A stretch of 34,776 bases of DNA from Mycobacterium sp. 3519A (lineage in GTDB: Bacteria; Actinomycetota; Actinomycetes; Mycobacteriales; Mycobacteriaceae), in the NCBI RefSeq assembly GCF_900240945.1, contig NZ_OESG01000011.1:1-34776 (forward strand). Reading direction: 5' to 3'. Positions 16,171-24,205 of this stretch are shown here, one piece after another; positions within the stretch are counted from its first letter, which is position 1, and every line of letters begins with the position of its first letter. The notes under the pieces were generated by a model. The model did not search any database and was not told where the DNA came from. It saw only the letters and a program-made list of their open reading frames with translations. The position numbers were made by a program, and so were the translations under genes.

Positions 16171-18258
16171 TCACTCCCTACGCAGCAGGTTCAGTCGTTG
16201 GTCGGCGGGCACCTGGGGCATGTTCAGCACATGGGCGACCGCCCGTGCCGGGTCGATGCGGACGTAATTCGATTGGCCCCATTGGTATTCGTCACCGGTG
16301 ATCTCGTCACGTACCCAGAATCTGTCGTAGGGCTCCATGCCGAGCGCGCCCATGTCGAGCCAGAGGGTGGCCTCCTCGGGGCCGAACGGGTTGAGCGTCA
16401 CCACTACCAACACCTGATCGCCGGTGACCGGGTCGAACTTGCTGTAGGCCAACAGCGCATCGTTGTCGGGGTGATGGAACTTGATCGTCCGCAGTTCGTG
16501 CAACGCCGGGTGCACACGCCGAATCTCGTTGAGCCGCGTCAGGAACGGCTCGAGCGACTCGCCGTCCGCCAGCGCGGCCTCGAAGTCGCGTGGCCGCAGT
16601 TCGTACTTCTCCGAGTTCAGGTATTCCTCGCTGCCTTCACGCACCGGCCGGTGCTCGAACAGCTCGTAGCCCGAATACACGCCCCACGCCGAGCTCATCG
16701 TGGACGCCAGCACGGCGCGGATCGCGAACATGCCCGGCCCGCCCTGCTGCAGGCTCTCGTGCAGGATGTCGGGCGTGTTGACGAACAGGTTCGGCCGCGC
16801 CTCGTCGGCGTGCTCGGCGATCTGCTGACCGAATTCCGTAAGCTCCCATTTCGAGGTGCGCCACGTGAAATACGTGTAGGACTGCGTGAATCCGAGTTTG
16901 GCCAGCCCGTACAGCCGTGCAGGCCTGGTGAACGCCTCCGACAGGAACAGCACGTCGGGATCGAGGTTCTTCACCTCGCCGATCAGCCACGCCCAGAAGT
17001 TCGGCGGCTTGGTGTGCGGGTTGTCGACGCGAAACACCTTGACACCGTGCGAAATCCAGAACCGCACCACCCGGAGCACCTCCTGGTAGAGGCCCGCCGG
17101 GTCGTTGTCGAAGTTCAGCGGATAGATGTCCTGGTACTTCTTGGGCGGATTCTCCGCATACGCGATGGTCCCGTCGGGCAGCACGGTGAACCACTCGGGG
17201 TGCTCACGTGCCCATGGATGGTCGGGTGCGCACTGCAGAGCCAGGTCGAGCGACACCTCCATGCCGTGATCGCGTGCGGCCGCGACGAAGTCGTCGAAAT
17301 CCTCGATGGTGCCCAGTTTCGGGTGGACCGCGTCGTGGCCGCCCTCATCGCTGCCGATCGCCCACGGCGACCCGACGTCGGTGGGTGCGGCGGTCACGCT
17401 GTTGTTGCGGCCCTTGCGGTGCACCTTGCCGATCGGATGGATCGGTGGCAGATACACGACGTCGAAACCCATCTTGGCGATGCGCGACAACTCCTTGGTC
17501 GCGGTGGCGAAGGTTCCGTGCACCGGATTGCCCTGGGCGTCCCAACCGCCGGTCGACCGGGGAAAGAATTCGTACCATGCGCTGAACCGTGCCAGCGGGC
17601 GGTCCACCCAAACGCCGTATTGCTGTCCGCGCGTGACCAATTCGCGCAGTGGATATTGGTCGAGCACCGCCGCGACCTCCTCGGACAGCGCGGCGCCCGC
17701 GCGGGTGAAAGGGTCGCCGGGGGCGCGTAGCCTTGCGGCCGCATCGATCAGCGGGTAGCGGTGCTGGCGCGGCACGCGGGTGGCTGCGCGTTCGAGTAGC
17801 TTCGCGCCGACGAGCAGGTCGTTGGACAATTCGCTCTCGCTCTGGCCGGCGTCCAGCTTGGCCGTGACGTTCTTGCGCCAGGTGGCGATCGGATCACCCC
17901 AGCCGTCGACGCGGAACGTCCACAATCCGACACTGTCGGGACTGAAATGTCCGTGGAACACGTCGGGAGTGCGGCCCATCGCCATCGGCAGCAGTTGCGG
18001 TTTGATCCGCGGCGCGGGGCTGACCACCTTCTCGATCGGGACGGCCTCGGCGGGCCTGACCAGACCGGGCGGATCCTCGGCCAACTTCGGATACGCGCTG
18101 CCGTGGTAGCGCACCACCAGCGTCGCCGACACCGCGTCATGGCCTTCGCGCCACACCGTCGCCCGGACGGGAACGATCTCGCCCACCACCGCCTTGGCCG
18201 GATAGCGTCCGCCCGATACGACAGGTTCGACGTCGTCGATGCCGATGCGACCGGCCAC
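16171..18258 (-). CDS. glgE: Alpha-1,4-glucan:maltose-1-phosphate maltosyltransferase
   Basis: GlgE transfers maltosyl from alpha-maltose 1-phosphate to the end of an alpha-1,4-glucan. In M. tuberculosis, loss of GlgE is lethal because maltose-1-phosphate accumulates. The 695-residue GH13 protein has the nucleophile Asp near 412 ([11 protein letters not shown]), the acid Glu near 441 ([10 protein letters not shown]) and the family block [11 protein letters not shown] near 278. I chose the GTG at 18256-18258 because AGGAG lies seven bases before it. An out-of-frame ATG at 18263 is too close to that site. The M. tuberculosis protein has a slightly longer N-terminus. glgB follows after 3 bases. 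Confidence 0.96.
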   Translation of the reverse strand: MAGRIGIDDVEPVVSGGRYPAKAVVGEIVPVRATVWREGHDAVSATLVVRYHGSAYPKLAEDPPGLVRPAEAVPIEKVVSPAPRIKPQLLPMAMGRTPDVFHGHFSPDSVGLWTFRVDGWGDPIATWRKNVTAKLDAGQSESELSNDLLVGAKLLERAATRVPRQHRYPLIDAAARLRAPGDPFTRAGAALSEEVAAVLDQYPLRELVTRGQQYGVWVDRPLARFSAWYEFFPRSTGGWDAQGNPVHGTFATATKELSRIAKMGFDVVYLPPIHPIGKVHRKGRNNSVTAAPTDVGSPWAIGSDEGGHDAVHPKLGTIEDFDDFVAAARDHGMEVSLDLALQCAPDHPWAREHPEWFTVLPDGTIAYAENPPKKYQDIYPLNFDNDPAGLYQEVLRVVRFWISHGVKVFRVDNPHTKPPNFWAWLIGEVKNLDPDVLFLSEAFTRPARLYGLAKLGFTQSYTYFTWRTSKWELTEFGQQIAEHADEARPNLFVNTPDILHESLQQGGPGMFAIRAVLASTMSSAWGVYSGYELFEHRPVREGSEEYLNSEKYELRPRDFEAALADGESLEPFLTRLNEIRRVHPALHELRTIKFHHPDNDALLAYSKFDPVTGDQVLVVVTLNPFGPEEATLWLDMGALGMEPYDRFWVRDEITGDEYQWGQSNYVRIDPARAVAHVLNMPQVPADQRLNLLRRE

Positions 18259-18434
18259 CCCATCACTCCTTACACTGACGCGGCCCCGGAGCCATGTGGC
18301 CGCTGTGCTTGTCGTCTGGTCTCGAATCGGTGCCTCGTGGACATCCTCAGCGCCCTATACCCACCGTAGTGGCCAGCCGAACCCAATGGAGGTGAAGCGA
18401 CTGCCCACCGCGCTGCGGCGAGCCGATTAGTCAG

Positions 18435-18440
18435 TAAGGT
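18435..18440 (+). promoter_or_regulatory. Putative -10 box of glgP (leaderless type)
   Basis: TAAGGT is followed by eight bases and the GTG at 18449. The 18259-18448 gap is the divergent control region of glgE-glgB and glgP. Apart from this box and the AGGAG of glgE at 18266-18270, I see no repeat or operator in it. Confidence 0.55.
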
Positions 18441-18448
18441 TGAGTCGC

Positions 18449-21061
18449 GTGAAAGCACTCCGCCGGTTCACGGTCCGAGCACATCTTCCCGATCGTCTGA
18501 CTGCGCTCGAACGTCTTTCGATCAACCTGCGCTGGTCCTGGGACAAGCCGACCCAGGACCTGTTCGCGGCCGTCGACCCGGAGCTGTGGAAACAGGTCGG
18601 ATGCGATCCGGTCGCGCTGCTCGGGCAGGTCAGTCCCAAACGGTTGGACGAGCTGGCGGTCGACGAATCCTTCGTGCGCTGCCTCGACGCGCTGGCGGCC
18701 GATCTGGACAACTATCTGACCAGGCCGCTGTGGTACCAGCAGGAGCAGGACAACGGCGCGCAACTGCCGCACGGCATCGCGTATTTCTCGATGGAGTTCG
18801 GGGTCGCCGAGGTGCTGCCCAACTACTCGGGCGGCCTGGGGATCCTGGCCGGCGACCACCTCAAGTCCGCATCTGACCTGGGGCTGCCGCTGATCGCCGT
18901 CGGACTGCTGTACCGCTCCGGGTACTTCCGGCAGTCGCTGACCGCCGACGGGTGGCAACACGAGAGCTATCCGTCGCTGGATCCGCAGGGGCTGCCGCTG
19001 CGCTTGTTGACCGACCGGCACGGTGACCCGGTGTTGGTCGCGCTGGCGATGCCAGACTCCAACGAGCTGCGGGCCCGCGTGTGGGTCGCGCAGATCGGCC
19101 GAATTCCGTTGCTGCTGTTGGATTCCGACATTCCGGAGAACGACCACGAGCTACGCGGTGTCACCGACCGGTTGTACGGCGGAGACCAGGAGCACCGCAT
19201 CACGCAGGAGATCCTGGCCGGTATCGGCGGGGTGCGGGCGATTCGCGCTTACACCGAGGTCGAGGGCCTGCCCGCACCTGAGGTGTTCCACATGAATGAG
19301 GGCCATGCCGGCTTCCTCGGTGCCGAGCGCATCCGGGAATTGATCGACGCGGGCCTTGACTTCGACACCGCGCTGACCGTGGTGCGCTCGTCGACCGTGT
19401 TCACCACGCACACCCCGGTGCCGGCCGGCATCGACCGGTTTCCGGTGGAGATGGTCAAGCGCTACTTCGGCGGCTCGGCCGACGGCCCGTCCGGCCAGAT
19501 GTCGCGCCTGCTCCCCGGCGTACCGCTGGACCGCATCATCGCGTTCGGCGAAGAGGACGATCCCGCCAAATTCAACATGGCGCACATGGGTCTGCGGCTG
19601 GCGCAACGCGCCAACGGGGTGTCGTTGCTGCACGGGCGGGTCAGCCGCTCGATGTTCAACGAGCTGTGGCCCGGCTTCGACCCCGGTGAGGTGCCGATTG
19701 GGTCCATCACCAACGGTGTGCACGGCCCGACGTGGGCCGCGCCGCAGTGGCTCGAACTCGGCCGCGAACTGCTGGGCAGCGAGGATCTCGGCTCGCTGAC
19801 CGAGCCGGACACCTGGCAGCGGCTGCAGCAGGTGGATCCCGGCCACATGTGGTGGATCCGCTCGCAGCTGCGCGAAGCGCTCGTCAACGACGTCCGGACC
19901 CGGCTCCACCGGTCGTGGCTGGAGCGCGGTGCGTCGGAAGCTGAACTGGGTTGGATCGCAACGGCTTTCGACCCGGACGTACTGACCATCGGGTTCGCCA
20001 GGCGGGTGCCGACGTACAAGAGGCTGACGCTGATGCTGCAGGACCCGGACCGGCTGGAGAAGCTGCTGCTCGACGAGAAGCATCCGATCCAGCTGATCGT
20101 GGCCGGCAAGTCGCACCCGGCCGACGATGGCGGAAAGGCACTGATCCAGCAGGTGGTGAAGTTCGCCGATCGTCCGGAGGTGCGCCACCGGATCGCGTTC
20201 CTCCCCGACTACGACATGTCGATGGCGCGGCAACTGTATTACGGGTGCGACGTATGGCTGAACAATCCGCTGCGGCCCCTGGAGGCGTGCGGAACGTCGG
20301 GCATGAAGAGCGCGCTCAACGGCGGGCTCAACCTGTCCATCCGCGACGGCTGGTGGGACGAGTGGTTCGACGGCGAGAACGGCTGGGCGATACCGACCGC
20401 CGACGGGTTGCTCGACGAAGGCCGCCGCGACGAGATCGAGGCCGCCGCGCTGTACGACTTGATCGAGCAGTCGGTGGCGCCCAAGTTCTACGACCGCGAC
20501 GACAACGGCATCCCGACGCGTTGGGTGGAGATGGTGCGCCACACGCTGATGGCGCTCGGCCCGAAGGTGCTGGCCTCGCGGATGGTGCGCGACTACACCG
20601 AGAAGTACTACGCGCCCGCGGCGCAGTCGCTGCGCAAGACCGTCGAACCCGGCGCCGACGGTGAGCCGTTCGGCGCCGCGCGTGAATTGGCCGCCTACCG
20701 ACAGCGGGTGCAGGAGGCCTGGCCGAAGATCCAGATCACCGACGTCGACAGCTACGGGCTGCCGGATACGCCGTTGCTCGGCTCGGAGTTGACGCTGACG
20801 GCGACGGTGCAGTTGGCCGGTCTGCGGCCCGACGAGGTGGTGGTGCAGGCGGTGCTGGGCCGGGTGGACGCTGGTGACGCGCTGGTGGACCCGGTCACCG
20901 TGCCGATGGCCCACACCGGCACGGCCGATGGCGGCAACGAGGTGTTCTCGACCACCACGCCGTTGCCGGTGGCAGGGCCGGTCGGCTACACGGTGCGCGT
21001 GCTACCGCATCACCCGCTGCTGGCAGGCGACAACGAACTCGGCCTCGTCACGCTGGCGTGA
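18449..21061 (+). CDS. glgP: Alpha-glucan phosphorylase
   Basis: GlgP removes terminal glucose from alpha-glucan as glucose 1-phosphate. The 870-residue product belongs to the bacterial/archaeal type with the N-terminal DUF3417 segment (about residues 10-120). The pyridoxal-phosphate Lys is near 620 in EACGTSGMKSALNGG, and the body has FSMEFGVAEVLPNYSGGLGILAGDH-type motifs split over 115-140. The start is the GTG at 18449, which matches the KALRRFTVRAHLP N-terminus known from Rv1328 and follows a TAN3T box. A TTG nine bases upstream is also in frame. It is divergent from glgE-glgB, so synthesis and breakdown share a control region. Its stop overlaps the next start as GTGA. Confidence 0.95.
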   Translation: MKALRRFTVRAHLPDRLTALERLSINLRWSWDKPTQDLFAAVDPELWKQVGCDPVALLGQVSPKRLDELAVDESFVRCLDALAADLDNYLTRPLWYQQEQDNGAQLPHGIAYFSMEFGVAEVLPNYSGGLGILAGDHLKSASDLGLPLIAVGLLYRSGYFRQSLTADGWQHESYPSLDPQGLPLRLLTDRHGDPVLVALAMPDSNELRARVWVAQIGRIPLLLLDSDIPENDHELRGVTDRLYGGDQEHRITQEILAGIGGVRAIRAYTEVEGLPAPEVFHMNEGHAGFLGAERIRELIDAGLDFDTALTVVRSSTVFTTHTPVPAGIDRFPVEMVKRYFGGSADGPSGQMSRLLPGVPLDRIIAFGEEDDPAKFNMAHMGLRLAQRANGVSLLHGRVSRSMFNELWPGFDPGEVPIGSITNGVHGPTWAAPQWLELGRELLGSEDLGSLTEPDTWQRLQQVDPGHMWWIRSQLREALVNDVRTRLHRSWLERGASEAELGWIATAFDPDVLTIGFARRVPTYKRLTLMLQDPDRLEKLLLDEKHPIQLIVAGKSHPADDGGKALIQQVVKFADRPEVRHRIAFLPDYDMSMARQLYYGCDVWLNNPLRPLEACGTSGMKSALNGGLNLSIRDGWWDEWFDGENGWAIPTADGLLDEGRRDEIEAAALYDLIEQSVAPKFYDRDDNGIPTRWVEMVRHTLMALGPKVLASRMVRDYTEKYYAPAAQSLRKTVEPGADGEPFGAARELAAYRQRVQEAWPKIQITDVDSYGLPDTPLLGSELTLTATVQLAGLRPDEVVVQAVLGRVDAGDALVDPVTVPMAHTGTADGGNEVFSTTTPLPVAGPVGYTVRVLPHHPLLAGDNELGLVTLA

Positions 21062-21909
21062 GTCGCGCGCTCAAGGTCGGTGTGGACGGCGGGCCGTACG
21101 CGCTTGCGCTCGGCCCGGATGAGGCGATGTGGGTGACGTTGGTGCACGCGGGCGCGATTGCGCGGGTGACCGACGGAGGTGACGTCACGGTGTATCCGGT
21201 CGACGCGCGTTCCCGGCCCTCGATCATCGCCGCCGGGCCGGACGGCGCGATGTGGTTCACCTGCACTGGTGACGACCGCATCGGCCGGATCACGATGGCA
21301 GGCGAATTGACGATGTTCCAACTGGGGGAGGACACCGGTCCGTACGGCATCACCGCAGGCCCCGACGGGGCGATGTGGTTCACCGCGATGACGTCGGGTG
21401 AGGTCGGCAGGATCTCCGTCGACGGTGAACTGTCCGGCGAGACGGCGGTCGGTGGCGCACCGTCGATGATCGTCACCGGCCCCGACAACGCGTTGTGGTT
21501 CACCCTGAATCAGGGCAATGCGATCGGCCGGTTCGCTGCGGCAGACGGCGTGACGGTGCGCGAATTGCCAACGGCGGCAGCGGGTCCCGTCGGGATCGCC
21601 GCGACACACGACGATGCGGTGTGGTTCACGGAGATCCTGGCCTCCAAACTCGGCCGCATTCCGATGGACGACGCGATTCAGGAGATGGAGCTGCCGGGAA
21701 AGCCGCATGCGGTGGTCGCCGATCCGCAGGACGGGGTGTGGGTGAGCCTGTGGGGCGCTGACCAGATCGCGCGCGTCAGCGGCGACGGCTCGGACGTCGT
21801 CACCATCGACCTGCCGCCTGGCAGTGAGCCGCACGGTTTGGCGATCGGCGCCGACGGTGCACCGTGGGTGGCGCTGGAATCCGGCTTCGTGCTGCGAATG
21901 CCCACCTGA
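21058..21909 (+). CDS. Vgb-like (virginiamycin B lyase family) beta-propeller protein
   Basis: The 283-residue product is built of about seven repeats of the type GPDGAMWFT followed by GRI, the signature of the Vgb/streptogramin lyase six- or seven-blade propeller. His residues in GKPHAVVADP and SEPHGLAIG and a nearby Glu (WVALESG) sit where Vgb has its catalytic His and Glu. A lyase or lactonase-like activity is therefore possible, but many homologues are not antibiotic enzymes. No signal peptide is visible, so it should be cytoplasmic. The GTG overlaps the glgP stop (GTGA), which points to coupled translation. A sugar-lactone substrate would fit the neighbourhood but is speculation. Confidence 0.82.
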   Translation: MSRALKVGVDGGPYALALGPDEAMWVTLVHAGAIARVTDGGDVTVYPVDARSRPSIIAAGPDGAMWFTCTGDDRIGRITMAGELTMFQLGEDTGPYGITAGPDGAMWFTAMTSGEVGRISVDGELSGETAVGGAPSMIVTGPDNALWFTLNQGNAIGRFAAADGVTVRELPTAAAGPVGIAATHDDAVWFTEILASKLGRIPMDDAIQEMELPGKPHAVVADPQDGVWVSLWGADQIARVSGDGSDVVTIDLPPGSEPHGLAIGADGAPWVALESGFVLRMPT

Positions 21910-21976
21910 ACTCGGTCCGGTCACGCTCGGATAAAGACTCGCTGACATCCGGCCCGCCTTTGCCGGACAGGATCGC

Positions 21977-22705
21977 GTGGTCGGTCATGATCCGGCTGTG
22001 CTGGTTCATCCGATGGCCGTGTTGACCGTCTGCGCGTTGCTCTGCGCTTCGGCCCCGCCCAGCGCGTCCGCTGACCCCGATACCGAAGCCGTCGCCGCCG
22101 AGGCCGCCGCGCCTGCCGACGACGGTTGGGTGGAGTCGTCGCCGCCGGCGACCACCATCGCACCCGACGGCTGGACCCAGACGGTGTCGGCGAAAAACGA
22201 ACTGCAGCGGGTGATTCCACCGCTGACGACGGCGGTGTCGTCGCGCGAGTACCAGGTCGGTGGCACGTACAGCGGTGCACTCTCCGGGCCCGACGACGCC
22301 GAACCTCCTTCCGGCACGCTCGAGGTGGGCTACCAGATCGGTTGTGGCATCGACATGAGCACGTCCAACGGTGTGACGCTGACCGGCAGCGTCGGCGTGA
22401 CCCCGTCGGTGGGCCTTGGCGGTGTCGACGTCGTCTCGCCGTTCCCGGAGGGCGTGGTGCCGGGCGTGTTGACCCCGGTGTCCGGCGGTATGGCGATTGC
22501 GTTGAAGCCAGGCATCGTCAACGTGGTTCCGGTGTCCAAGAAGCAGTTCCGGGGCTTCGACCCGTGGATTCTTATCGACGGTTTCCGGATCAAGATCGAC
22601 GGCTGTGTCGGCGAATCCTTCATCCGCTCATACTCATTCCTGACCCGGTCGACCGACGTGTCGGACGTCGTCACCGCGTGGTACGGCGTGACGAAGAAGG
22701 TCTAG
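21977..22705 (+). CDS. MspA-family outer-membrane porin
   Basis: MspA-type porins form octameric channels in the mycomembrane for small hydrophilic solutes. The mature part matches family PF09203: EYQVGGTYSGAL, SGTLEVGYQIGCGID and the closing RSYSFLTRSTDVSDVVTAWYG. The signal region ends PPSASA before DPD. It carries two Cys (GCGID and GCVGE), which MspA itself lacks. The start is uncertain: GTG at 21977 (242 residues), GTG at 21998 or ATG at 22013 are in frame, and none gives the usual positively charged n-region. A frame starting with ATG at 21987 reads MIRLCWFIRW and then stops, so a small indel in the signal peptide is possible. It follows the Vgb-like gene after 67 bases. Confidence 0.85.
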   Translation: MVGHDPAVLVHPMAVLTVCALLCASAPPSASADPDTEAVAAEAAAPADDGWVESSPPATTIAPDGWTQTVSAKNELQRVIPPLTTAVSSREYQVGGTYSGALSGPDDAEPPSGTLEVGYQIGCGIDMSTSNGVTLTGSVGVTPSVGLGGVDVVSPFPEGVVPGVLTPVSGGMAIALKPGIVNVVPVSKKQFRGFDPWILIDGFRIKIDGCVGESFIRSYSFLTRSTDVSDVVTAWYGVTKKV

Positions 22706-22734
22706 TCGCTCGCCGCACCTTAGGGGTTCCAAGA

Positions 22735-24183
22735 TCAGCGGAAGCGCTTGAAGCAGCGGTCCTCGTCGCCTAGCACACCGACCCGGAACGCGTCGATGCG
22801 CGAGAACCCGGACGGCACCGACTCGCCGTTGACGTCGCTGGCGGCGAGGCCGTTGGTCAGGATGCCCGACACCGCCTCGTCGACGTCGCCTGCCGTCAGC
22901 GCGATGGTGTTGCCGTCGGGCGTGGTGATGGTCTTCGACATCTTGACCGTCGCCACGCCGGTGAGGCACGCCGTGCGCAGTGCGGCCTCGGCGTTGTCGA
23001 GGACGACGCCGCCGCGTGCGTGCTGCAGCGCCTGCATATACCGGGACACCAGCACCGAATAGGCAGTGTTGTCGCCGCTGGCCAGGCCGACGCCGTTGTC
23101 GCTGTCCGATTGCGCGCCCATCACCTCGAGTTCGTCGAGGTCGACGACGATCGTGTTGGTGGCCGGACAGTACGACGCAGGCGGACTGGGCCGGGCGTCA
23201 GGGCAACCCTTGGCGTCGGCGGCGTTGAAGCTCAGCTTCGGTGGGTTCGCGGGAGCGAACACAATGCCCATCGCATCGACGATCGACCGCACCGACTCCT
23301 CGGTGATCGGCAGTTCCCCGGTCTGGTCCTCGGGCAGCAGCACGGGTAGATCGCCGCGCCGCTGGCCGATCTCACGCAGGTCGATCGCGGCGCACGCCGA
23401 CGGCCCGTCGGTGAAGCCGAACTGGAACGCCGAAAGCCGCTCGAACGCCGAACCGTGTTCGTCCACACCGGCTTCCGGATCACCCTCGGCGAACAGCGGG
23501 TCGCGGAACGCGATCACGGCCGCCAGCACGGTGTTCAGCCCCTCACCCGTGGACAGCGTGAACCGCGGCGATTTGTCCTCGGCGACCCAGCGCATGTAGG
23601 CACCGGCGAAGCAGTCGGCCTGCTGCTCCTTGACCAGGGTCGGGGTGCCCTTCTTGTTGACTCCCGCCTGGTGCTGAACCGCGTGACCGTACTCGTGGGC
23701 GAGCACCATCGTGACGCCCATGTCCCCGTAGGCTTTTCGCAGCGCGGGCAGCAATTCGCCGCGGTCCCAGCCGATCGTGTCGTCGTCATAGCAGAACGCG
23801 GCGTTGACTATGCCGTAGGTGTCCTCGCCGCAGAACGACGTCCCGTCGAAACCGTTTGCGTCCCAAGAGATCAACGCCTCGACAGGGGTGAACTGCCCGT
23901 CGAACGTATCACCGTACACCTGACTCCAGTAGTCCTCGAGGTCGCTGACGGCGTTGGCGGCCAGCTTGTCGATCTGACCGTTGTCGGTACCTTCGACGTC
24001 GCGCACATCGCCCTTCGCGTCGGGTCGCAGCCCGGTCGGGCCGTCGCTGGCGGGCATGCCCGCGACGTGGAACGGGTCGTCGAACACCGAGACCGCTTTG
24101 CCTTGAAGGGTTGTGGTGCACGCGGGAAACGCAAGCACGGTGCAGGCTGCGATCGCGGCACCTATGACCCGGCCCCTTCCCAT
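22735..24183 (-). CDS. Lipoprotein zinc metallopeptidase
   Basis: The 482-residue protein begins MGRGRVIGAAIAACTVLAF and has a lipobox FPAC, so Cys near 22 is probably lipidated and the enzyme sits outside the cytoplasmic membrane. The zinc site LAHEYGHAVQHQAG gives His near 163 and 167 with Glu 164, the HEXXH pattern of the neutral zinc metallopeptidase family PF04228. The following EQQADCFAGAYMRW supplies the third ligand region. Substrates are unknown. A TAAGCT box six bases before the ATG gives it a possible promoter of its own, although dinG ends only 22 bases upstream on the same strand. Confidence 0.88.
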   Translation of the reverse strand: MGRGRVIGAAIAACTVLAFPACTTTLQGKAVSVFDDPFHVAGMPASDGPTGLRPDAKGDVRDVEGTDNGQIDKLAANAVSDLEDYWSQVYGDTFDGQFTPVEALISWDANGFDGTSFCGEDTYGIVNAAFCYDDDTIGWDRGELLPALRKAYGDMGVTMVLAHEYGHAVQHQAGVNKKGTPTLVKEQQADCFAGAYMRWVAEDKSPRFTLSTGEGLNTVLAAVIAFRDPLFAEGDPEAGVDEHGSAFERLSAFQFGFTDGPSACAAIDLREIGQRRGDLPVLLPEDQTGELPITEESVRSIVDAMGIVFAPANPPKLSFNAADAKGCPDARPSPPASYCPATNTIVVDLDELEVMGAQSDSDNGVGLASGDNTAYSVLVSRYMQALQHARGGVVLDNAEAALRTACLTGVATVKMSKTITTPDGNTIALTAGDVDEAVSGILTNGLAASDVNGESVPSGFSRIDAFRVGVLGDEDRCFKRFR

Positions 24184-24189
24184 GCAGGC

Positions 24190-24195
24190 AGCTTA
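24190..24195 (-). promoter_or_regulatory. Putative -10 box of metallopeptidase gene (leaderless type)
   Basis: TAAGCT on the minus strand is followed by six bases and the ATG at 24183. It lies in the 22-base gap after dinG. Confidence 0.45.
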
Positions 24196-24205
24196 ATGAA
24201 AGCTG

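Noticed and set aside
15550..17730. Very long plus-strand open frame (726 codons) opposite glgE-glgB
   Set aside because: It is antisense to two strongly conserved genes, has no ribosome binding site and shows no recognisable domain. Long mirror frames are normal in high-GC DNA.
19151..20914. 587-codon minus-strand open frame opposite glgP
   Set aside because: It is a shadow of glgP with His/Arg/Gln-rich composition and no motif.
21988..22001. A 14-base identity (TGATCCGGCTGTGC) with 27815-27828
   Set aside because: It occurs in unrelated contexts near two GTG codons. In 35 kb of GC-rich DNA a single match of this length is not compelling.
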